Below, one piece after another: positions 58,125 through 64,000 of a stretch of 64,000 nt of DNA. Within the stretch, counting starts at the first letter, position 1. Each line of letters opens with the position of its first letter. The DNA is from Variovorax sp. PBL-E5 (GTDB lineage: Bacteria > Pseudomonadota > Gammaproteobacteria > Burkholderiales > Burkholderiaceae_C): contig NZ_LR594671.1 in the NCBI RefSeq assembly GCF_901827185.1, positions 1,736,001 through 1,800,000 of the forward strand, written 5' to 3'. The translations under genes were made by a program, and so were the position numbers. Below the pieces are notes generated by a model. That model had not been told where the DNA came from. It saw nothing but the letters and a program-made list of their open reading frames with translations, and did not search any database.

Positions 58125-59006
58125 ATGATTCGCAGCACCTTCACCCACGCAGCGCCGCTGCTGCGCCATCCGCTGAGGTTCGTCTGGGAGGCGCTGAAGG
58201 CCTTCAAGGGCAACCAGGGCCTGTTGCTCGCGGGGGCCGTCGCCTACTACGCGCTGTTGTCCATCGTGCCGCTGCTGATCGTGAGCGTGATCGCGCTGTC
58301 GCATTTCATCGAGCAGGCGGAACTGCTCAGCACGGTCGGGCGCTATCTGGAGTGGCTGTTGCCGGGACAGTCGCGTGCGATCGTCGCGGAACTGTCGAAC
58401 TTCCTGGCGCACAGCGACGTGCTGGGGCCGGTGCTGCTGGTCACGATGATCTTCTTCAGCTCGCTTGCCTTCACGGTGCTCGAGAGCGCGATGGCGGTGA
58501 TCTTTCATCATCGCAAGGCGGAGCGGTCCCGCCATTTCATGGTGTCGGCCGTCATGCCCTACATCTACATTCTGTGTCTGTGCGTCGGGTTGCTGCTGGT
58601 CACGCTCGTCTCGGGCGCGCTGCAGCTCATCGGCAAGGAGAGCGTGGATCTCTTCGGCTACAGCTGGTCCTTGTCGGGCGTGTCGGGCCTGCTGCTCTAT
58701 CTGGTCGGCCTCGGCGGCGAGATCTTCATGCTGACCTCGCTCTACCTCGTGATGCCGGTCGGACGTCTTTCGCTGCGCCATGCGCTGCTCGGCGGCGCGA
58801 CGGCCGCCTTGCTGTGGGAGGTCACGCGCCGGGTGCTGGTCTGGTATTTCTCGACGCTGTCCCAGGTGAATGTCGTCTACGGTTCGTTGACGACGGCGAT
58901 CGTCGTGCTGCTCAGCCTCGAGATCGCCGCTACCCTGGTGCTTTTCGGTGCGCAGGTGATCGCCCAGTTCGAGCGCCTGGAACGCGACGCTGGAACCCAG
59001 GCTTAG
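58125..59006 (+). CDS. YihY/BrkB-family inner-membrane protein
   Basis: This 293-residue protein of the YihY (formerly virulence factor BrkB) family has six predicted membrane segments. Landmarks are [20 protein letters not shown] near the N-terminus, [20 protein letters not shown] and [20 protein letters not shown]. The function of the family is unclear. It is divergent from dnaG with about 80 bases between and tail-to-tail overlaps the SDR gene by 4 bases. Confidence 0.88.
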   Translation: MIRSTFTHAAPLLRHPLRFVWEALKAFKGNQGLLLAGAVAYYALLSIVPLLIVSVIALSHFIEQAELLSTVGRYLEWLLPGQSRAIVAELSNFLAHSDVLGPVLLVTMIFFSSLAFTVLESAMAVIFHHRKAERSRHFMVSAVMPYIYILCLCVGLLLVTLVSGALQLIGKESVDLFGYSWSLSGVSGLLLYLVGLGGEIFMLTSLYLVMPVGRLSLRHALLGGATAALLWEVTRRVLVWYFSTLSQVNVVYGSLTTAIVVLLSLEIAATLVLFGAQVIAQFERLERDAGTQA

Positions 59007-59761
59007 CGCGGCGCGAGGCGGATCGCGCCGTCCAGCCGGATCACTTCGCCGTTGAGCATGTCGTTCTCGATGATGTGCCTGGCGAGCTTCGCATAATCCT
59101 CCGGTGTGCCAAGGCGCGAAGGGAAGGGCACGCTCGCGGCCAGCGCGTCCTGCACTTCCTTGGGCATTCCGAAAAGCATCGGCGTGCCGAAGATGCCGGG
59201 GGCGATCGTCATGTTGCGGATGCCGCTGCGCGCCAGGTCGCGTGCGATCGGCAGCGTCATTCCCACCACGCCGCCTTTCGAGGCGCTGTAGGCGGCCTGG
59301 CCGATCTGGCCGTCGTAGGCGGCGACCGAAGCGGTCGAGATCAGGACACCGCGCTCGCCGGTGCTTTCGGGTTCGTTCTTGCTCATGGCATCGGCAGCCA
59401 GGCGGATCATGTTGAAAGTGCCGATCAGGTTGACGGTGACGGTCTTGCTGAACACGGCGAGAGCATGCGGCCCGGTCTTGCCGACGGTCTTCTCGGCCGG
59501 CGCGATGCCGGCGCAGTTGACCAGACCCATCAGCTTGCCGAGCTTCTGCGCTGCGGCCACGGCAACCTGGCCGTCGGCCTCCTGGCTGACATCGCACTTG
59601 ACGAAAACGCCGCCGATTTCCCTGGCAACCGCCTCACCCTTGTCCACCTGCATGTCGGCAATGACGACCTTGCCGCCATTCGCAGCCAGCATCCGCGCCG
59701 TGCCCTCGCCCAACCCAGAAGCGCCGCCCGTCACGATAAAAACCTTGCCGTCAATTTGCAT
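59003..59761 (-). CDS. short-chain dehydrogenase (3-hydroxyacyl-CoA dehydrogenase type 2-like)
   Basis: This 252-residue classical SDR has the TGGASGLG cofactor motif at about 11-18, an acidic residue after the second strand ([10 protein letters not shown]) favouring NAD(H), NCAG, Ser in [12 protein letters not shown] and Y-S-A-S-K in [14 protein letters not shown]. The similarity to HSD10/3-hydroxy-2-methylbutyryl-CoA dehydrogenases is clear in [20 protein letters not shown]. The ATG at 59761, with GGAG 6 bases upstream, is preferred over 59788. It may oxidise 3-hydroxyacyl-CoA in fatty acid or isoleucine catabolism. Confidence 0.87.
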   Translation of the reverse strand: MQIDGKVFIVTGGASGLGEGTARMLAANGGKVVIADMQVDKGEAVAREIGGVFVKCDVSQEADGQVAVAAAQKLGKLMGLVNCAGIAPAEKTVGKTGPHALAVFSKTVTVNLIGTFNMIRLAADAMSKNEPESTGERGVLISTASVAAYDGQIGQAAYSASKGGVVGMTLPIARDLARSGIRNMTIAPGIFGTPMLFGMPKEVQDALAASVPFPSRLGTPEDYAKLARHIIENDMLNGEVIRLDGAIRLAPR

Positions 59762-59832
59762 CTCGATCTCCAAATGATGTGTCGCCATTATCAAAGACCC
59801 GGCACCCGCCCCCCGCAAAGGGGCAAATTCGA

Positions 59833-59926
59833 GAAACACCGCGGAACCGGCTTTGCCGGGCCGCTGGTGTTGCCCCCGGCAGGGGGAAGGAGAAGCGACA
59901 CGAAGTGCGCGCAGCCTGGGGCGAGC
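59833..59926 (-). repeat. intergenic hairpin repeat, type A (copy 6)
   Basis: It lies downstream of the phasin gene (stop 60016), just after its rho-independent terminator, and ends 71 bases before the SDR start. It is a full-length copy with AACACC/GGTGTT stem. In this case it is separated from the stop by the terminator. Confidence 0.85.
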
Positions 59927-59954
59927 AAAAAAAGCCCCGTCCGAGGACGGGGCT
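59926..59954 (-). terminator. rho-independent terminator of the phasin gene
   Basis: On the minus strand AGCCCCGTCC and GGACGGGGCT form a perfect ten-base stem with a very small loop, followed by a run of seven T residues. It is 62 bases after the phasin stop. Confidence 0.9.
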
Positions 59955-60015
59955 GAATTGGATCCCGAAGGACCCAAGGAGACAATCGGCGCCCGCTTCG
60001 AGCGGGCTTGGAAAA

Positions 60016-60573
60016 TCAGCGCTTGCGGGCTGCGGTTTGAGCGGTGCTCTTGGCCGCGTTCACAGCGGTGGTCGACACGGCCTGGAAGTTGGCTTCGGCA
60101 ACGTCGGACGCTTGCTTGACAGCCTTTTGCACGGATTCGAACGCGTTGTTGGCGGCGGCCACTGCGCTCTTCATCACGGCCACGGCCGTTTCCGAACCGG
60201 CGGGAGCATTTTTGGCAGCGCTGTCGACCAGGCCGACGAAGGCTTGCTGGGCTTCGGCCGCCTTGACTTCGAAAGCCTTGGTGAACTCGGCACCCGTGCC
60301 TTGGGCGATGTCATACAGATGACGGCTGTAGGCGGCGGTCTTTTCGGCCAGGGGCTGGAACAGGCTGGCTTGCAGTGCGAGCAGTTCTTGCGCGTCCTTG
60401 ACGCTCAGCAGGGCCTGGGCGGTACCGGCGGCTTCCGTCAGTGCGGCCTTCGAGGCCGTCACGTTCAGCTCGACGAGCTTTTCGACGCCTTCGAAAGCCT
60501 TGGTCGTGAGACCGAAGAGGGTTTCGAGGCTGGCTTTTTGGGAGGCGATGATTTGGTCGGCGGTGAGTGCCAT
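60016..60573 (-). CDS. phaP: phasin (PHA granule-associated protein)
   Basis: This 185-residue alpha-helical, Ala-rich amphiphilic protein coats polyhydroxyalkanoate granules and controls their size. The phasin_2-type helix starts [20 protein letters not shown] with [20 protein letters not shown] and [22 protein letters not shown]-terminal KR tail with Ala/Lys repeats ([10 protein letters not shown]) may also bind DNA or granule partners. It has its own sigma-70 promoter, terminator and a PhaR-like operator. It is abundant when PHA accumulates. Confidence 0.94.
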   Translation of the reverse strand: MALTADQIIASQKASLETLFGLTTKAFEGVEKLVELNVTASKAALTEAAGTAQALLSVKDAQELLALQASLFQPLAEKTAAYSRHLYDIAQGTGAEFTKAFEVKAAEAQQAFVGLVDSAAKNAPAGSETAVAVMKSAVAAANNAFESVQKAVKQASDVAEANFQAVSTTAVNAAKSTAQTAARKR

Positions 60574-60652
60574 GAGGGAGCTCCAGTTGATTGAAAAAAG
60601 TGGATTCACGTCGCTGCTCCTCTTGTTTATGTTGCGGTGCAGCATGGCCTCG

Positions 60653-60680
60653 AGTATAGGTAGCCGCGTGCAACGATCAA
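60653..60680 (-). promoter_or_regulatory. sigma-70 promoter of phaP
   Basis: Minus strand reads TTGATC (60680-60675), 16-base spacer, TATACT (60658-60653), a good sigma-70 match about 80 bases before the phaP start. Confidence 0.65.
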
Positions 60681-60687
60681 GCGTTTT

Positions 60688-60704
60688 TTGCTGCTTTGCA
60701 GCAA
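60688..60704. promoter_or_regulatory. candidate PhaR operator upstream of phaP
   Basis: TTGCTGCTTTGCAGCAA is a perfect 7-base inverted repeat around TTT, containing CTGC-N3-GCAG, the site reported for PhaR of Paracoccus. It lies 7 bases upstream of the phaP -35. PhaR releases it when PHA granules form, so binding here could tie phasin synthesis to storage. No phaR gene lies in this window. Confidence 0.6.
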
Positions 60705-60782
60705 TTTAGAGCAGGCTTTCTAAAACGCCGGTCATGAGGTTGCGCGCTCGATGGCTGGAAGGCGCTGGCAGAATCCCCGGCC

Positions 60783-61226
60783 ATGAGCGACAGACCCACG
60801 CCCGATTCCCGCAGCAGCTATCGCGTCTTCCGCAGCATCCAGACGCGCTGGGCCGACAACGACATCTACGGGCACGTCAACAACGTCGTTTACTACGGTT
60901 GGTTCGACACGGCGGTCAATGCGCTCCTGATCGAGCGCGGTGCGCTCGACATCCACCATGGAAAGACTGTCGGCTTCGTGGTCGAGACCCGTTGCAACTA
61001 CTTTGCCCCGCTTGCGTTTCCGCAGACTGTCGAGGCCGGCATCCGGGTCGCGCAGGCCGGCAGTTCCAGCGTGCGCTACGAGATCGCACTCTTCGCCGAG
61101 GGCATCGAGACGGCTGCAGCCCAGGGGCATTTCGTCCATGTCTATGTCGATCGGGTGACGCAGCGGCCGGTCGAGCTACCGCCTGCCTTGAGAGCCGTCG
61201 TCGACGAGTTGCGCGCAGCGCCATGA
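60783..61226 (+). CDS. acyl-CoA thioesterase, hotdog-fold (4-hydroxybenzoyl-CoA thioesterase family)
   Basis: This 147-residue hotdog protein has [20 protein letters not shown], with Asp and HVNN as in the YbgC/4HBT family, and [20 protein letters not shown], then [12 protein letters not shown] for the long central helix and sheet. Its acyl substrate is unknown. It is divergent from phaP with about 209 bases between and ends 51 bases before the convergent secreted gene, with a terminator between. Confidence 0.88.
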   Translation: MSDRPTPDSRSSYRVFRSIQTRWADNDIYGHVNNVVYYGWFDTAVNALLIERGALDIHHGKTVGFVVETRCNYFAPLAFPQTVEAGIRVAQAGSSSVRYEIALFAEGIETAAAQGHFVHVYVDRVTQRPVELPPALRAVVDELRAAP

Positions 61227-61250
61227 AAAAATGGCGCCCGAAGGCGCCAT
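61225..61250 (-). terminator. rho-independent terminator of the small secreted gene
   Basis: Minus strand ATGGCGCC and GGCGCCAT form an eight-base stem with a four-base loop, followed by six T residues. It lies 26 bases beyond the stop at 61277. Confidence 0.85.
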
Positions 61251-61276
61251 CCATGGTGTGAGACGGCGTTGGCCGG

Positions 61277-61681
61277 TCACATCTTCTTCATGGCCTTGAT
61301 GTCGGCCTTGCCCTTGGCCTGATCGGCCTTGGCCTGTTTTTCGCACGCGCTCTTCTCGGCGCCCTTCTGGTCGTCGCACTTTTCCTTGGCGACGTCATAG
61401 GCAGCATCTACCTTCTCTTCCTCGACCTTGCGGGCGTGGCTGTCGCTGGGCTGGTATTGCTGTTCGAGTTCGGCCTTGGCGACGTTCTCCTTGCCCTTGG
61501 CTTCCTTCTGGCAGACATCCTTGGCGTTGTCCTTCATCGTGTCGCACTGGGCCTTGGCCGACTTGTAGTCGGCCTCGATCTTGTCCTTGGCCATCTTGTA
61601 TTCGTCCTTCGTCATCGCGCTGGCGTGCATGGAGACGAAGCAGGTCGACGCGATGGCGAGCATGAGCAGGTGCTTTTTCAT
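61277..61681 (-). CDS. small secreted Lys/Glu/Ala-rich protein
   Basis: This 134-residue protein has a Sec signal at 1-22 (HLLMLAIASTCFVSMHASA). The mature part is a highly charged helix with repeated motifs EYKMAKDKIEADYKSAKAQC and VDAAYDVAKEKCDDQKGAEK, plus four Cys in pairs that may form disulfides. Similar small periplasmic proteins occur in Burkholderiales and no role is known. It ends at a strong terminator and follows CsbD by 57 bases in the same direction. Confidence 0.83.
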   Translation of the reverse strand: MKKHLLMLAIASTCFVSMHASAMTKDEYKMAKDKIEADYKSAKAQCDTMKDNAKDVCQKEAKGKENVAKAELEQQYQPSDSHARKVEEEKVDAAYDVAKEKCDDQKGAEKSACEKQAKADQAKGKADIKAMKKM

Positions 61682-61737
61682 GGGATGTTCCCTCGTGGAG
61701 TTGGTAAATCGGTGTGTGAGCGGGGCCGGAGTGCAGG

Positions 61738-61974
61738 TCAATACTTTTCCATCCAGAGCGCCGACGGCGTGCGGCCGTCGCGGGATTCCCAGTCACTGAC
61801 CTGCTTTTCGGCTTCGTCCCTGCTGATGCCGTGCCGCTCCTGGATGCGGCCCAGCAGCTGGTCCCGCTTGCCGGCGATGACATCGAAATCGTCGTCGGTG
61901 AGCTTGCCCCACTGTTCCTTGATCTTGCCCTTGAGCTGCTTCCAGTTGCCCTCGACGGTGTCTTTGTTCATCAC
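61738..61974 (-). CDS. CsbD-family stress protein
   Basis: This 78-residue protein has the family pattern NKDTVEGNWKQLKGKIKEQW and LTDDDFDVIAGKRDQLLGRI. CsbD proteins are abundant in stationary phase and under stress with unknown mechanism. Its upstream 181-base gap to pncB holds no clear promoter. It is probably co-transcribed with the small secreted gene. Confidence 0.9.
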   Translation of the reverse strand: MMNKDTVEGNWKQLKGKIKEQWGKLTDDDFDVIAGKRDQLLGRIQERHGISRDEAEKQVSDWESRDGRTPSALWMEKY

Positions 61975-62155
61975 GTATCTCCTTCAGATGGGTTGCTTCG
62001 CCGGCCTCGAAAGCTCTGGTGGCCGGCGTGAACACACTGTCGCGTCGGCATTTCGATCGACCGGTAGGACGCTCCGCGAAGGCGCCGTAGGCACATGCCG
62101 ACTCGGCCCGTGATAATCGACCTGCACGACACACCCGGGATCCGCGCGCCGCATC

Positions 62156-63367
62156 ATGATCATTCAAAGCCTGCTCGACACCGATCTCTACAAGTTCACG
62201 ATGATGCAAGTGGTGCTTCACCACTTTCCGGGCGCGCACGTCGAGTACCGTTTCAAGTGCCGCAACCCGGGCGTCGACCTGGCGCAGTTCGCGGGCCAGA
62301 TCCGGGAGGAAGTCCGGCACCTGTGCTCGCTCGGCTTCAAGGATGCCGAACTCGCGTACCTGCGATCGATGCGCTTCATCAAGAGCGACTTCGTCGATTT
62401 TCTCGGCCTGTTCCGGCTCAACGAGAAGTACATCAACATCATCCCGCAGGCCTCGGGTGAACTCGAGATCCGCATCGAGGGGCCATGGCTCTACACCATC
62501 CTGTTCGAAATCCCGGTGCTTGCCATCGTCAACGAGGTCTACTTCCGCAACATGCACAAGCAGCCCGACTACGCGGAAGGCCGGCGCCGGCTCGATGCGA
62601 AGCTCGCCCAGTTGCACGATGCAGGCCTGTCGGACCTGAAGATCGCCGACTACGGCACGCGCCGCCGCTTCTCCAAGGAATGGCACGAAGAGGTGCTGCG
62701 CACGTCGACCGCGAAGCTCGGCGCGGTGAGCGCCGCACCGCACACCGGCGAGCGCCTGCCGCAACTGGCCGGAACCAGCAACGTGCTCTATGCGATGAAG
62801 CTCGGCCTGATTCCCCTGGGCACCATGGCGCACGAGTACCTGCAGGCCTGCCAGGCGCTCGGTCCGCGGCTGCGCGACAGCCAGATCTACGGCTTCGAGA
62901 TGTGGGGTCGCGAATACCGCGGCGATCTCGGCATCGCGTTGTCCGACGTGTACGGGATGACCGCTTTCCTGCGCGACTTCGACCTGTTCTTCTGCAAGCT
63001 GTTCGACGGTGCGCGCCACGACAGCGGCGATCCCTTCCACTGGGGCGAGCGCATGCTGGCGCACTACACGGCGAACCGGGTCGACCCGCGCACCAAGACG
63101 CTGATCTTCAGCGACGGCCTCACGGTGACACGGATCATCGAGCTCTATCAGCAGTTTCGCGGCCGCTGCCAGCTGGCCTTCGGCATCGGCACCAACCTGA
63201 CGAACGACCTGGGCTACGAACCGCTGCAGATCGTGATCAAGATGATCCGCTGCAACGACCAGCCCGTGGCCAAGCTGTCCGACACGCCCTCCAAGAACAT
63301 GTGCGAAGACGAAAGGTATCTGGCCTATCTGCGGCAGGTTTTCGAGATCGCCCAGCCGGCGGGCTGA
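62156..63367 (+). CDS. pncB: nicotinate phosphoribosyltransferase
   Basis: This 403-residue enzyme converts nicotinate and PRPP to nicotinate mononucleotide in NAD salvage. The N-terminus is [20 protein letters not shown] and the family segments are [40 protein letters not shown] with HE, and [20 protein letters not shown]. Length matches type I PncB. The stop is 11 bases before the antiporter start, so the two may be co-transcribed. Confidence 0.97.
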   Translation: MIIQSLLDTDLYKFTMMQVVLHHFPGAHVEYRFKCRNPGVDLAQFAGQIREEVRHLCSLGFKDAELAYLRSMRFIKSDFVDFLGLFRLNEKYINIIPQASGELEIRIEGPWLYTILFEIPVLAIVNEVYFRNMHKQPDYAEGRRRLDAKLAQLHDAGLSDLKIADYGTRRRFSKEWHEEVLRTSTAKLGAVSAAPHTGERLPQLAGTSNVLYAMKLGLIPLGTMAHEYLQACQALGPRLRDSQIYGFEMWGREYRGDLGIALSDVYGMTAFLRDFDLFFCKLFDGARHDSGDPFHWGERMLAHYTANRVDPRTKTLIFSDGLTVTRIIELYQQFRGRCQLAFGIGTNLTNDLGYEPLQIVIKMIRCNDQPVAKLSDTPSKNMCEDERYLAYLRQVFEIAQPAG

Positions 63368-63378
63368 GGCGCGTCGAC

Positions 63379-64000
63379 TTGACCCCGAAGCTCCTGCGCC
63401 TTTTCGCGCTCGCCGTGGTGGCGACGACGGTCCCCGCGATGGCGATGGCCGCCGATGTCGACGGCAGCAAGCTGTCGCCGCTGTGGGGCGTGCCGTTCGC
63501 CGGCATCCTGCTGTCGATCGCGTTGCTGCCGCTTCTCGCGCCGTCGTTCTGGCACCGCCACTACGGCAAGGTGTCGGCCGGCTGGGCACTGGCCTTCCTG
63601 CTTCCGTTCGCGGCCGCGTACGGTGCGTCGAGCGCCGGTGCGCAGCTGCTCCATGCGCTGCTCGCCGAATACCTGCCGTTCGTGATCCTGCTGGCTGCGC
63701 TTTTCACGGTCGCCGGCGGTATTCATGTCCGCGGCAACCTCCACGGCGCGCCGGGGCTCAACACAGCCATCCTCGCGGCGGGCGCCGTGCTGGCAAGCTG
63801 GATGGGCACGACCGGCGCTTCGATGCTGCTGATCCGGCCATTGATCCGCGCCAACGACAACCGCGTGCACAAGGTGCACGTGATCGTGTTCTTCATCTTC
63901 ATCGTGTCGAACGTGGGCGGCGCGCTCACGCCGCTGGGTGATCCGCCGCTGTTCCTCGGCTTCCTGAAAGGCGTCGACTTCTTCTGGACCGCGAAGCACA
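63379..64000 (+). CDS. NhaD-type sodium:proton antiporter, 5' part (cut by the window edge)
   Basis: The visible 207 residues begin at a TTG preceded by GAGG and give a signal-like first helix (LLRLFALAVVATTVPAMAMA). Membrane segments include SPLWGVPFAGILLSIALLPL, FVILLAALFTVAGGIHV and LASWMGTTGASMLLIRPLIR, then IFIVSNVGGALTPLGDPPLF and LGFLKG. The GGALTPLGDPPLF region is a hallmark of NhaD antiporters. The gene continues past 64000, so length and C-terminus are unknown. Confidence 0.85.
   Translation, partial: MTPKLLRLFALAVVATTVPAMAMAADVDGSKLSPLWGVPFAGILLSIALLPLLAPSFWHRHYGKVSAGWALAFLLPFAAAYGASSAGAQLLHALLAEYLPFVILLAALFTVAGGIHVRGNLHGAPGLNTAILAAGAVLASWMGTTGASMLLIRPLIRANDNRVHKVHVIVFFIFIVSNVGGALTPLGDPPLFLGFLKGVDFFWTAKH

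Overview
The window is high-GC bacterial DNA, densely packed and with no gap over 300 bases. It looks like a Burkholderiales chromosome, most likely Comamonadaceae and Variovorax-like. The pointers are periplasmic Bug-type receptors, a short MetE-like protein, PHA granule genes, a long Lys/Ala-rich RpoD N-terminus, and many FCD/GntR-regulated catabolic loci with solute-binding proteins. The genus is inference. I see no rRNA, tRNA, CRISPR array, prophage or insertion sequence.

Layout. (1) 1-3.6 kb: a small leftward catabolic set (Ldh-type dehydrogenase, VOC protein, DUF1330 protein, cupin) with a divergent LysR regulator. (2) 3.6-9.5 kb: the heat-shock operon grpE-dnaK-dnaJ behind a near-consensus sigma-32 promoter, then an FKBP isomerase, an HxlR regulator and phosphatidylserine decarboxylase. 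(3) 9.6-21.6 kb: a complete oxidative hexuronate pathway (uronate dehydrogenase, aldarolactone lactonase, galactarate dehydratase, KDG dehydratase, 2-oxoglutarate semialdehyde dehydrogenase). It has a TRAP transporter, two Bug receptors and a FadR-type regulator, with FCD-type operators on both sides of the regulator gene. (4) 21.6-26.4 kb: a binding-protein/permease fusion, an alpha/beta hydrolase, a ROK-family protein whose motifs occur in circularly permuted order, and an unknown protein. (5) 26.4-36.2 kb: a UTRA/GntR regulator followed by a complete branched-chain-amino-acid-type ABC importer. It is interleaved with two ferritin-like di-iron proteins and followed by two alpha/beta hydrolases and a RidA protein, and looks like an uncharacterised nitrogen-compound catabolic locus. 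(6) 36.1-38.2 kb: cardiolipin synthase and a glutathione transferase. (7) 38.3-46.3 kb: a MetE-like protein divergent from an FCD regulator, a second complete Liv importer, an SRPBCC protein and an arylmalonate-decarboxylase-like protein. (8) 46.3-53.4 kb: mixed genes (Pro/Tyr-rich secreted protein, GT39 glycosyltransferase, GAF protein, secreted unknown, NAD-binding protein, HPP-CBS protein, Bcr/CflA efflux). (9) 53.5-64 kb: rpoD, dnaG, YihY, an SDR, a phasin with a probable PhaR operator, a thioesterase, a small secreted protein, CsbD, pncB and the start of an NhaD-type antiporter.

A second theme is a family of intergenic hairpin repeats of about 90 bases. Six copies of one type and two of a related type each begin directly or shortly after a stop codon, always in the same orientation relative to the preceding gene. 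One copy (53456-53550) shows paired base changes that preserve the stem. The most unusual coding signals are the circularly permuted ROK protein (24037-25107) and the Liv/di-iron/RidA/hydrolase locus (26445-36156), whose second di-iron protein has lost one metal-ligand glutamate.
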